Both the position numbers and the translations under genes were made by a program. From Siphonodentalium dalli (lineage: Eukaryota > Mollusca > Scaphopoda > Gadilida > Siphonodentaliidae): a stretch of DNA of 64,000 nucleotides. Positions 46,406-58,384 of the stretch are shown here, one piece after another (the first letter of the stretch is position 1; each line of letters begins with the position of its first letter). Under the pieces are notes generated by a model. It was not told the DNA's origin. It ran no database searches and saw only the letters and a list, made by a program, of their open reading frames with translations. Where the stretch lies: positions 93,178,707 through 93,242,706 of the forward strand of contig CP136067.1 of assembly GCA_032622095.1 (NCBI GenBank), read 5' to 3'.

Positions 46406-47005
46406 ATGTGTGTATATATGTGGGTACTTCATAGAATCGAAAACGCGTGTAGGAACGGGCATCCCCACGGCAATGTCGGCTTATATGACATATTTACTAC
46501 ACATGACAGCCGATGGACAATTGGTCTCTATATATGTACCAAAATTACGCCGCGTTGGTGACTGGGAAATTCCTGGGAATGCCGATTGAGCTCAAACTTG
46601 CTACCTACGGGAAGTGTCATATATATGAGTGTGTCCTTTATAGACTCGAACCGATTGAGCTCAAACTTACTAAATATTGACTGGGAAATTCCAGGGAATG
46701 CCGATTGAGCTCAAACTTGCTACCTACGGGAAGTGTCATATATATGTGTGTGTCCTTTATAGACTCGAACCGATTGAGCTCAAACTTGCTAAATACGGGA
46801 AGTGTCATGGACGGGTTCATTGAAAAACAAAAAAAATCGGGTAAAATTGAAAAACAAAATTAAAAAGGCACTATTAATTAAAAAATTAAAAAGGCACAAT
46901 TAACATATTGAAAAACAAAAAAATTAACTCATTGAAAAACAAAAAATTAAATTAAAAATTGTCATGTTTCTGACTATTGCCGCCAGTGGCGGGCTAACCT
47001 GCTAG
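46332..47005 (+). mobile_element. Helitron unit 18 (674 bp), divergent
   Basis: It starts TCTACTATATAATTTG followed by a long (TA)n run (about 46357-46394). It holds a 119-bp direct repeat (46561-46679 and 46680-46798, with GAATGCCGATTGAGCTC) and an A-rich stretch. It ends with GCCGCCAGTGGCGGGC and CTAG at 47002-47005. Confidence 0.75.
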
Positions 47006-47801
47006 TCTACTATATATTTTGAGAACTACGTAAATATATGTGTATATATATGTGTATATTTGTCCTTTATAGACTCGAAAACGGCTATACCGATTGAGAC
47101 CAAACTTCCTATCTAAGGGTAAAAACCCACGGGAATGGTCGTCGCGGCGTTTTGGAGAAGCTCCCAGCACCCATTGTCCACTCTCAGTCGCAAAAAAACG
47201 GCACTGTGGGGTTAATCGCGTTGATAGTTAAAGAGCCTTCGTATCCGCAGTGTCGTTGATAAAGAGCGTTGTGTGTAATGTGATTCTTACGTCTGGGTCT
47301 GGGCGTGTGCGTGTAAGACTGTATCCAGACATGAGCGTGTTGTATGACGTACTCAGGGCTTCCTAGGAACGGGGGAGATTTTCATCAGGTCAGTTTTTCC
47401 GCCCGATGTGATCTTCACCTTGAAACGGGTACCCACACATGATATATATGTGTGTGTCCTTTATAGACTCGAACGGATTGAGCTCAAGCTTGCTACCTAC
47501 GGGAAGTGTCATGGACGGGTTAAATTGTGACCCCGACCTGACCTTGACCTTGAAAGTGATCAATTCAAGGTCAAATTGGGTCAAATTTAAAATTAAAAAG
47601 GCACTATTAACTCATTGAAAAACAAAAAATTAAATTAAAAAATAAATTAAAAAAAAAAATTAAAAAGCCAGTAAACTAAAAAGGCACAATTAACTCAATT
47701 AACTCATTGAAACACAAAAAAATTAATTAAAAAATTAATTTAAAAAATTAAAAATTGTCATGTTTCTGACGATTGCCGCTAGTGGCGGGCTAACCTGCTA
47801 G
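47006..47801 (+). mobile_element. Helitron unit 19 (796 bp), divergent
   Basis: It starts TCTACTATATATTTTGAG and contains CTTGACCTTGAAAG and A/T-rich stretches. It ends with GCCGCTAGTGGCGGGC and CTAG at 47798-47801. Its interior resembles unit 0 at the other edge of the array, so the outer units are the oldest-looking. Confidence 0.75.
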
Positions 47802-49288
47802 TACCATATAAAAGCCAAGTTAGGGTGGGTGGGTGTGTGTGGGTGGCTATCTGTCTGACAACGGTATGTTACGATTTTGGCGCATTAAAAATATATGTCC
47901 ATCAGGTAAGATTGTGCCCAAATGTTGACCATTACCTGCGGCTCATCTTAAATACGATATGCAAAATTTCAGACCAATCGGTACTAGACGGCCTGAGATA
48001 TAACGAGTTTCCCAAAGGCCAACAATGCGATATTTTAACTTCTCCGAAGACGATTGTGTTTTCAGCGGCGCCAAATTCCGGACAAACTCCGCCCACCGTC
48101 TACCGGCTTTCTGTTATCGTTTCGCCCGCAGGGAGAGTATAACTCGGGAAAGTTGGATTTCACTGTGTCAAAAAATTCACATGTGTCAATTGGTTTACCA
48201 ATATGAGTAAATGTTAGCCCGAAATTTGTTATCATTGCTTTTCTTTGTTATCATATGAAATCGTAGTAAACCAGCTTCGAATCGGATCAAACCAGCCCAA
48301 TATATATTGGCCTGTGCCAATGGTACAACTGTATACCGAGAACAATCAGCAACAAGAAATAAAGATGCATGCATCAGATCGTCCATGAATTATTTTACAA
48401 AGAATTACTATTAAAATCTGACACAATGTATGATTTATTAAATAACGTGTTGTACTAAAGTATACGGTATATATATATATATATTAGCTATATATATCTC
48501 TCTTTTGAAAGAGGTAATGTGCAGTTATTAGTGTTATGCTTTTTCTTGGTAACCACTTAATGAGTATTTTAAATGAAGTTTGTTACGTGAAATGAATTAA
48601 AAATTGATATGTATATTTGTGGTGACAACTCGATAAGCTAACGTTTCTTTTCCGAATTCCGGAAACATGAACCTCAGCATCCGTCTTGGATTTTATACTC
48701 TTTGCGTCATTAAAGTCTTTGGATTACGTTACAGGCCGCATCTGTCCGTCTGCATATTGGATGTCACGATTTGAATCTATCGATCAGCAAATCATATAGC
48801 CCATTCATTTTAAAAGATGTCGTATGGAATTTTGGCGAAGCATTATTTAGGAATTCTGGCGGTGATTTTGAAAGGAAATTTCTGGCCATTTTGTTTGCAT
48901 AAAAATGGTTTTAACATGTGACATTTGTTAATGGAGAACTTTCTATACTGAATATAAGAACAGAGTTTATCGGCGTTTTTCTTGGTGATAATAATTTTAC
49001 AGACTTAAATATAATTCTGCCCATTTACCATCTGTATCCGTAATTCCAAAGTAGCAGCATAATGTTAACAACAATCGTATTGCCAATCGATTTATCATTG
49101 GAAAGTGGAAGGGGTGTAAAGACGGGTGTCTTGTCCTAGATTTGGCCAAAAGTGTTGAATAGTTGGAAAGTTCATGTCTGCGTGACACACCGTTATTTGG
49201 AACTTTCTGACCAAACATTGAGCTGAAAATGTTCTGATAATTTGGTTTTCCAAACTGTATTTAGTGTGAATTTGTTTGCCGAATACAG
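47802..49288. other. Non-coding stretch after the Helitron array
   Basis: It begins TACCATATAAAAGCC and a GT/GG-rich run. CAAAATTTCAGACCAATCGG near 47963 and GAGATATAACGAGTTT near 47994 resemble phrases common in repeated elements, so the first 350 bp may be part of another transposon. A (TA)n patch lies at about 48470-48500. No gene is supported. Confidence 0.45.
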
Positions 49289-49496
49289 TAATGCCCAAAG
49301 TAATTGACCACTTAACCACAGCAGAATTATGGGTAATTTTTCAGGATTTAGTCGGAAATATGGCTTGTTGCCATTCATCGGAAAGCTCTCGCCGAGAGCT
49401 TTCCGATGAATGGCAACAAGCCATATTTCCGACTAAATCCTGAAAACTTACCCATAATTCTACTGTGGTTAAGTGGTCAATTACTTTGAGCATTAA
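49289..49496. repeat. Near-perfect palindromic MITE
   Basis: Two arms of about 103 bp are reverse complements around a single central base (49392). The core (49297-49487) has very few mismatches. The ends read TAATGCCCAAAGTAATTG and CAATTACTTTGAGCATTA, compatible with a TA target and a Tc1/mariner-like origin (inference). It is non-coding, and as RNA it would fold into a hairpin of about 95 bp. Confidence 0.85.
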
Positions 49497-50557
49497 TGTA
49501 TGCTCCTAGTTTTCATGACTTTCAGTCAACTTTTGAACTAAATTACCAATAATTTGGGATGTTTCCAAGCGATCGCCTTGTGTTATAAATATCCATACAG
49601 TTGGAAAGATAAAGGTATCATTTGAAAATTTGCAACACAAGGCGGGTAGGTTCAAATGGACTATCCCCGACTTCTGGTCCAATGGGAAATCGTTGGATAT
49701 TTCAATGTGGCTATGACACACCCATGCAAAGAGAGACCATCTAGCATGTCCTTGTTCCATATCTCTGCGCATGTAACACTTTGTTTCTGATCGACGCGTT
49801 ATCTTGCCATATCTCAGATCCGCTTCACATGTCAGGATAATGTTGATTCCTGAACACTCTATGTAACATGATATCATGATATGGGCCAGCGGGTTCTTCA
49901 GTGCCTACACTAACTCATTTGTCCTCGCCAAGATCCAAAAACCAAGTATCCAAGAACCAATTCGGTGTCGGTAAGAGTTACGGTTCTTATTTAGTATGGC
50001 GCTAATATCGACGGCGTTATATTACTGCGCATCCAAGACTGATGTTGTTTCTGGTCGACGATTTTTCTTGCCGTAGCTCAGTTCCGCTCCAGCTGTCAGG
50101 TTAATGTTGATTCCGGTACAAAACGTCGCATCCGTAGCCAGGAATAAACACGTTAATCCACACTCCTCTATCGTTCCAAATCTCCCATTTAACTGCAAAC
50201 GTACAAATAAAAAGGACGATACATGTAGGCGAACTCAACCTAACAATACCTTGCAACAATTGACAGTTGTGTTGTGCATGTCATGATAGGAACTAATCTT
50301 GGTATGGTTAATACCGTAGATACACATGGATGTTACACTAACATCTCCGCTATGTGCTTATCAGAAATAATATGTAAACAAGAAACAAACAAACAAACCA
50401 AAGCAAAACAAATGAATGGGTCTAACAAAAACACACCCCCAATGATTTGTGGTCGTGAAACTTTAAGTTGGTACACATAAGAATGTATTACATTTAATAA
50501 ACATAATACGAATCGCAATTGATGAATGAGTGGACGTAGCCAAAATAAATATCCATG
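49497..50557. other. Non-coding stretch with a diverged direct repeat
   Basis: A segment at about 49780-49852 (TGTTTCTGATCGACGCG ... TCAGGATAATGTTGATTCC) is repeated with divergence at about 50045-50118 (TGTTTCTGGTCGACGAT ... TCAGGTTAATGTTGATTCC). No gene is supported. The satellite starts at 50558. Confidence 0.5.
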
Positions 50558-53500
50558 ACATGATCGAGACGCTATATGAGTGGGGTGATAGTATACGAAG
50601 CACATGATCGAGACGCTATATGAGTGGGGTGATAGTATACGAAGCACATGATCGAGACGCTATATGAGTGGGGTGATAGTATACGAAGCACATGATCGAG
50701 ACGCTATATGAGTGGGGTGATAGTATACGAAGCACATGATCGAGACGCTGTATGAGTGGGGTGATAGTATACGAAGCACATGATCGAGACGCTATATGAG
50801 TGGGGTGATAGTATACGAGGCACATGATCGAGACGCTGTATGAGTGGGGTGATAGTATACGAAGCACATGATCGAGACGCTATATGAGTGGGGTGATAGT
50901 ATACGAAGCACATGATCGAGACGTTATATGAGTGGGGTGATAGTATACGAAGCACATGATCCAGACGCTATATGAGTGGGGTGATAGTATACGAAGCACA
51001 TGATCGAGACGCTATATGAGTGGAGTGATAGTATACGAAGCACATGATCGAGACGCTATATGAGTGGGGTGATAGTATACGAAGCACATGATCGAGACGC
51101 TATATGAGTGGGGTGATAGTATACGAAGCACATGATCGAGACGCTATATGAGTGGGGTGATAGTATACGAAGCACATGATCGAGACGCTATATGAGTGGG
51201 GTGATAGTATACGAAGCACATGATCGAGACGCTATATGAGTGGGGTGATAGTATACGAAGCACATGATCGAGACGCCATATGAGTGGGGTGATAGTATAC
51301 GAAGCACATGACCGAGACGCTATATGAGTGGGGTGATAGTATACGAAGCACATGATCGAGACGCTATATGAGTAGGGTGATAGTATACGAAGCACATGAT
51401 CGAGACGCTATATGAGTGGGGTGATAGTATACGAAGCACATGATCGAGACGCTATATGAGTGGGGTGATAGTATACGAAGCACATGATCGAGACGCTATA
51501 TGAGTGGGGTGATAGTATACGAAGCACATGCTCGAGACGCTATATGAGTAGGGTGATAGTATACGAAGCACATGATCGAGACGCTATATGAGTGGGGTGA
51601 TAGTATAAGAAGCACATGATCGAGACGCTATATGAGTGGGGTGATAGTATACGAAGCACATGATCGAGACGCTATATGAGTGGGGTGATAGTATACGAAG
51701 CACATGATCGAGACGCTATATGAGTGGGGTGATAGTATACGAAGCACATGATCGAGACGCTATATGAGTGGGGTGATAGTATACGAAGCACATGATCGAG
51801 ACGCTATATGAGTGGGGTGATGGTATACGAAGCACATGATCGATACGCTATATGAGTGGGGTGATAGTATACGAAGCACATGATCGAGACGCTATATGAG
51901 TGGGGTGATAGTATACGAAGCACATGATCGAGACGCTATATGAGTGGGGTGATAGTATACGAAGCACATGATCGAGACGCTATATGAGTGGGGTGATAGT
52001 ATACGAAGCACATGATCGAGACGCTATGTGAGTGGGGTGATAGTATACGAAGCACATGATTGAGACGCTATATGAGTGGGGTGATAGTATACGAAGCACA
52101 TGATCGAGACGCTATATGAGTGGGGTGATAGTATACGAAGCACATGATCGAGACGCTATATGAGTGGGGTGATAGTATACGAAGCACATGATCGAGACGC
52201 TATATGAGTGGGGTGATAGTATACGAAGCACGTGATCGAGACGCTATATGAGTGGGGTGATAGTATACGAAGCACATGATCGAGACGCTATATGAGTGGG
52301 GTGATAGTATACGAAGCACATGATCGAGACGCTATATGAGTGGGGTGATAGTATACGAAGCACATGATCGGGACGCTATATGAGTGGGGTGATAGTATAC
52401 GAAACACATGATCGAGACGCTATATGAGTGGGGTGATAGTATACGAAACACATGATCGAGACGCTATATGAGTGGGGTGATAGTATACGAAGCACATGAT
52501 CGAGACGCTATATGAGTGGGGTGATAGTATACGAAGCACATGATCGAGACACTATGTGAGTGGGTGATAGTATACGAAACACATGATCGAGACGCTATAT
52601 GAGTGGGGTGATAGTATACGAAGCACATGATCGAGACACTATGTGAGTGGGTGATAGTATACGAAGCACATGATCGAGACGCTATATGAGTGGGGTGATA
52701 GTATACGAAACACATGATCGAGACGCTATATGAGTGGGGTGATAGTATACGAAGCACATGATCGAGACGCTATATGAGTGGGGTGATAGTATACGAAGCA
52801 CATGATCGAGACACTATGTGAGTGGGGTGATAGTATACGAAGCACGTGATCGAGACACTATGTGAGTGGGGTGATAGTATACGAAGCACATGATCGAGAC
52901 GCTATATGAGTGGGGTGATAGTATACGAAGCACATGATCGAGACGCTATATGAGTGGGGTGACAGTATACGAAGCACATGATCGAGACGCTATATGAGTG
53001 GGGTGATAGTATACGAAGCACATGATCGAGACGCTATATGAGTGGGGTGATAGTATACGAAGCACATGATCGAGACGCTATATGAGTGGGGTGATAGTAT
53101 ACGAAGCACATGATCGAGACGCTATGTGAGTGGGGTGATAGTATACGAAGCACATGATCGAGACGCTATATGAGTGGGGTGATAGTATACGAAGCACATT
53201 ATCGAGACGCCATATGAGTGGGGTGATAGTATACGAAGCACATGATCGAGACGCTATATGAGCGGGGTGATAGTATACGAAGCACATGATCGAGACGCTA
53301 TATGAGTGGGGTGATAGTATACGAAGCACATGATCGAGACGCTATATGAGTGGGGTGATAGTATACGAAGCACATGATCGAGACGCTATATGAGTAGGGT
53401 GATAGTATACGAAGCACATGATCGAGACGCTATATGAGTGGGGTGATTGTATACGAAGCACATGATCGAGACGCTATATGAGTAGGGTGATAGTATACGA

Positions 53501-56107
53501 AGCACATGATCGAGACGCTATGTGAGTGGGGTGATAGTATACGAAGCACATGATCGAGACGCTATATGAGTAGGGTGATAGTATACGAAGCACATGATCG
53601 AGACGCTATATGAGTGGGGTGATAGTATACGAAGCACATGATCGAGACGCTATGTGAGTGGGGTGATAGTATACGAAGCACATGATCGAGACGCTATATG
53701 AGTGGGGTGATAGTATACGAAGCACATGATCGAGACGCTATATGAGTGGGGTGATAGTATACGAAGCACATGATCGAGACGCTATATGAGTGGGGTGATA
53801 GTATACGAAGCACATGATCGAGACGCTATATGAGTGGGGTGATAGTATACGAAGCACATGATCGAGACGCTATATGAGTAGGGTGATAGTATACGAAGCA
53901 CATGATCGAGACGCTATATGAGTGGGGTGATAGTATACGAAGCACATGATCGAGACGCTATGTGAGTGGGGTGATAGTATACGAAGCACATGATCGAGAC
54001 GCTATATGAGTGGGGTGATAGTATACGAAGCACATGATCGAGACGCTATATGAGTGGGGTGATAGTATACGAAGCACATGATCGAGACGCTATATGAGTG
54101 GGGTGATAGTATACGAAGCACATGATCGAGACGCTATGTGAGTGGGGTGATAGTATACGAAGCACATGATCGAGACGCTATGTGAGTGGGGTGATAGTAT
54201 ACGAAGCACATGATCGAGACGCTATATGAGTGGGGTGATAGTATACGAAGCACATGATCGAGACGCTATATGAGTGGGGTGATAGTATACGAAGCACATT
54301 ATCGAGACGCCATATGAGTGGGGTGATAGTATACGAAGCGCATTATCGAGACGCCATATGAGTGGGGTGATAGTATACGAAGCACATGATCGAGACGCTA
54401 TATGAGTGGGGTGATAGTATACGAAGCACATGATCGAGACGCTATATGAGTGGGGTGATAGTATACGAAGCACATGATCGAGACGCTATATGAGTGGGGT
54501 GATAGTATACGAAGCACATGATCGAGACGCTATATGAGTGGGGTGATAGTATACGAAGCACATGATCGAGACGCTATATGAGTGGGGTGATAGTATACGA
54601 AGCACATGATCGAGACGCTATATGAGTGGGGTGATAGTATACGAAGCACGTGATCGAGACGCTATGTGAGTGGGGTGATAGTATACGAAGCACATGATCG
54701 AGACGCTATATGAGTGGGGTGATAGTATACGAAGCACATGATCGAGACGCTATGTGAGTGGGGTGATAGTATACGAAGCACATGATCGAGACGCTATATG
54801 AGTGGGGTGATAGTATACGAAGCACATGATCGAGACGCTATATGAGTGGGGTGATAGTATACGAAGCACATGATCGAGACGCTATATGAGTGGGGTGATA
54901 GTATACGAAGCACATGATCGAGACGCTATATGAGTGGGGTGATAGTATACGAAGCACATGATCGAGACGCTATATGAGTGGGGTGATAGTATACGAAGCA
55001 CATGATCGAGACGCTATATGAGTGGGGTGATAGTATACGAAGCACATGATCGAGACGCTATATGAGTGGGGTGATAGTATACGAAGCACATGATCGAGAC
55101 GCTATATGAGTGGGGTGATAGTATACGAAGCACATGATCGAGACGCTATATGAGTGGGGTGATAGTATACGAAGCACATGATCGAGACGCTATGTGAGTG
55201 GGGTGATAGTATACGAAGCACATGATCGAGACGCTATATGAGTGGGGTGATAGTATACGAAGCACATGATCGAGACGCTATGTGAGTGGGGTGATAGTAT
55301 ACGAAGCACATGATCGAGACACTATGTGAGTGGGGTGATAGTATACGAAGCACATGATCGAGACGCTACATGAGTGGGGTGATAGTATACGAAGCACATG
55401 ATCGAGACGCTATATGAGTGGGGTGACAGTATACGAAGCACATGATCGAGACGCTATATGAGTGGGGTGATAGTATACGAAGCACATGATCGAGACGCTA
55501 TATGAGTGGGGTGACAGTATACGAAGCACATGATCGAGACGCTACATGAGTGGGGTGATAGTATACGAAGCACATGATCGAGACGCTATATGAGTGGGGT
55601 GATAGTATACGAAGCACATGATCGAGACGCTATATGAGTGGGGTGATAGTATACGAAGCACATGATCGAGACGCTACATGAGTGGGGTGATAGTATACGA
55701 AGCACATGATCGAGACGCTATATGAGTGGGGTGATAGTATACGAAGCACATGATCGAGACGCTATGTGAGTGGGGTGATAGTATACGAAGCACATGATCG
55801 AGACGATATATGAGTGGGGTGATAGTATACGAAGCACATGATCGAGACGCTATATGAGTGGGGTGATATTATACGAAGCACATGATCGAGACGCTATATG
55901 AGTGGGGTGATAGTATACGAAGCACATGATCGAGACGCTACATGTATATGAGTGGGGTGATAGTATACGAAGCACATGATCGAGACGCTATATGAGTGGG
56001 GTGATAGTATACGAAGCACATGATCGAGACGCTATATGAGTGGGGTGATAGTATACGAAGCACATGATCGAGACGCTATATGAGTGGGGTGATAGTATAC
56101 GAAGCAC
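50558..56107. repeat. 44-bp satellite array, left part, about 126 copies
   Basis: The unit starts ATGATCGAGACGCTATATGA, continues with a GTGGGGTGATA core and ends GTATACGAAGCAC. Copies differ by scattered substitutions (CTATGTGAG and GAGTAGGG are common variants). A few length variants exist: 43-bp units near 52560 and 52650 (GTGGGTG) and a longer unit near 55940 (CTACATGTATATGAG). There are no spacers between units. Since 44 is not a multiple of three, the array does not encode a simple repeat protein. Confidence 0.97.
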
Positions 56108-57273
56108 TAGTCCAAGTCTTCTTGTACTAAAACCAGCTAAGATATTGGGATGGCGATGCTGGCGTTTAGTCCAAGACCGCCCTATATGCTCGCTTATGAC
56201 ACGGCTTAAGCGTTAGTGACCCGCTCAAATAAAACCACAATTATATGAAATAAAATATCACAATTGCGACAATAAACGGATATTTTCCGCAGAAGACATG
56301 CTATTTTATCTGAAACCCACATCAGTTGTGAATTTAAAACGGTAATTTAATGCGAAAAGAGACATTTACCTCAATGTTTACAATTTTTTTAAAGTATGCG
56401 AACTCGGTTGACCTCGCGAACTGTGTTCGGCATTTTCCGTTGAAAATATTCCGTAGATTTTGGACAACAACGCAAATTACGATGAATTCTCCATTGTAAT
56501 CGTAATTATGTGTGTCAATAAATAAAATAATAAATAGATTAATTAAACATTGGAGATATAAATGTAATACACTAAATAAATGAACCTTAAGTTTGAAAAG
56601 TCCCACTAAAACGGAAGAACTATATTTCGAAACTGTGTGATTCGGTTCTCCGATTATTTTATCAACACAAATGTCAAAATGCACACCACACGCATGGCAA
56701 GTCAGACACAAGAGATCTAATTTGCTCCAATTTTGACAAGTTGCTTGCGATAATTGTCAACAAAACTACCGTTCTGATCCTCCATTATGTCATTAAGTTT
56801 TTAGTGCGGGAATTGTTCTGAAAGCACATAGAAAACTGGACTTTCGGGCGATCGGTTTTCGTCATTTTTGTTCGGAAAACCCGCGCTATATATAGAAACG
56901 GAAAGTAGAATTCCCAGAACAAACAGGGGATTATGCCGAACTTATTCGGACCACTTCGGCTTTCGGTTAAAACGTAAACAAACAGAGAAACAAATCGATG
57001 TTTGTGGCAATCAACCGGAATATTCTATGTGTAATTTAACATTAAAGTTAGATTATTATACACCATTATGACCACTAGATGTAAGCCTTTCCGATGTATA
57101 TAGCATCATGTATTGATTTGCTAGGTAAATCGAGTAAAATACACCACAAATTCCCGCCACAGATCGTGGGCGTAACTCATGTGGTAGGATTGGTATGCAA
57201 GCGGGCTTGGACTAAACGCCAGCATCGCCATCCCAATATCTTAGCTGGTTTTAGTACAAGAAGACTTGGACTA
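56108..57273. mobile_element. Mutator-like non-autonomous DNA transposon inside the satellite
   Basis: It has perfect 68-bp terminal inverted repeats at 56108-56175 and 57206-57273. Each begins TAGTCCAAGTCTTC at the outer end and ends with another TAGTCCAAG at the inner end. The flanking 9 bp, ACGAAGCAC, are duplicated (56099-56107 and 57274-57282), and the satellite continues in register after the element. Long terminal repeats plus a 9-bp duplication fit the Mutator superfamily. The 1,030-bp interior has a 125-residue minus-strand open frame (56334-56711) with no recognisable transposase motif, so the element is probably non-autonomous. Confidence 0.85.
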
Positions 57274-58384
57274 ACGAAGCACATGATCGAGACGCTATGT
57301 GAGTGGGGTGATAGTATACGAAGCACATGATCGAGACGCTATATGAGTGGGGTGATAGTATACGAAGCACATGATCGAGACGCTATATGAGTGGGGTGAT
57401 AGTATACGCAGCACGTGATCGAGACGCTATATGAGTGGGGTGATAGTATACGAAGCACATGATCGAGACGCTATATGAGTGGGGTGATAGTATACGAAGC
57501 ACATGATCGAGACGCTATATGAGTGGGGTGATAGTATACGAAGCACATGATCGAGACGCTATATGAGTGGGGTGATAGTATACGAAGCACATGATCGAGA
57601 CGCTATATGAGTGGGGTGATAGTATACGAAGCACATGATCGAGACGCTATATGAGTGGGGTGATAGTATACGAAGCACATGATCGAGACGCTATATGAGT
57701 GGGGTGATAGTATACGAAGCACATGATCGAGACGCTGTATGAGTGGGGTGATAGTATACGAAGCACATGATCGAGACGCTATATGAGTGGGGTGATAGTA
57801 TACGAAGCACATGATCGAGACGCTATATGAGTGGGGTGATAGTATACGAAGCACATGATCGAGACGCTATATGAGTGGGGTGATAGTATACGAAGCACAT
57901 GATCGAGACGCTATATGAGTGGGGTGATAGTATACGAAGCACATGATCGAGACGCTATGTGAGTGGGGTGATAGTATACGAAGCACATGATCGAGACGCT
58001 ATGTGAGTGGGGTGATAGTATACGAAGCACATGATCGAGACGCTATGTGAGTGGGGTGACAGTATACGAAGCACATGATCGAGACGCTATATGAGTGGGG
58101 TGACAGTATACGAAGCACATGATCGAGACGCTATATGAGTGGGGTGATAGTATACGAAGCACATGATCGAGACGCTATATGAGTGGGGTGATAGTATACG
58201 AAGCACATGATCGAGACGCTATATGAGTGGGGTGATAGTATACGAGCACATGATCGAGACGCTATATGAGTGGGGTGATAGTATACGAAGCACATGATCG
58301 AGACGCTATATGAGTGGGGTGATAGTATACGAAGCACACGATCGAGACGCTATATGAGTGGGGTGATAGTATACGAAGCACATG
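57274..58384. repeat. 44-bp satellite array, right part, about 25 copies
   Basis: This has the same unit as the left part, resuming at ACGAAGCAC directly after the inserted transposon. One short unit near 58243 (TATACGAGCAC) has lost two bases. The array ends at GAAGCACATG followed by TCGTATATGAATAG. Confidence 0.96.

Larger units (their letters stand above)
28580..47801 (+). mobile_element. Tandem array of about 20 non-autonomous Helitron units
   Basis: The units are all on the plus strand and mostly 1.0-1.15 kb. Typical start: TC, then TATACTATATATTTTGAG. Typical end: hairpin GCCGCCGGTGGCGGGC, six to eight bases, then CTAG. These match the known Helitron ends (5' TC; 3' hairpin followed by CTRR). 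Successive units are joined with no host DNA between: CTAG is followed at once by the next unit. Inside, two related blocks of about 350-400 bp (with TATATATATA and ACACGTGT motifs) are followed by one or two 120-bp blocks beginning CAGATCTCGGAAACGGGTGG, then an A-rich stretch. No Rep/helicase coding is present, so the units need a helper. Confidence 0.85.

Noticed and set aside
49506-49877. 123-codon minus-strand frame
   Set aside because: No recognisable domain, and part of it lies in a diverged direct repeat.
50558-56107. CRISPR array
   Set aside because: The units abut directly without unique spacers, and the DNA is eukaryotic.
56334-56711. Transposase gene inside the Mutator-like element
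   Set aside because: The 125-residue frame shows no MULE DDE or zinc-finger motif. Kept only as a note.
50616-58337. Minus-strand frames of 68-97 codons with repeating SHSYSVSIMCFVYY-like peptides
   Set aside because: They are translations of the 44-bp satellite, which cycles through all frames and is unlikely to be a gene.
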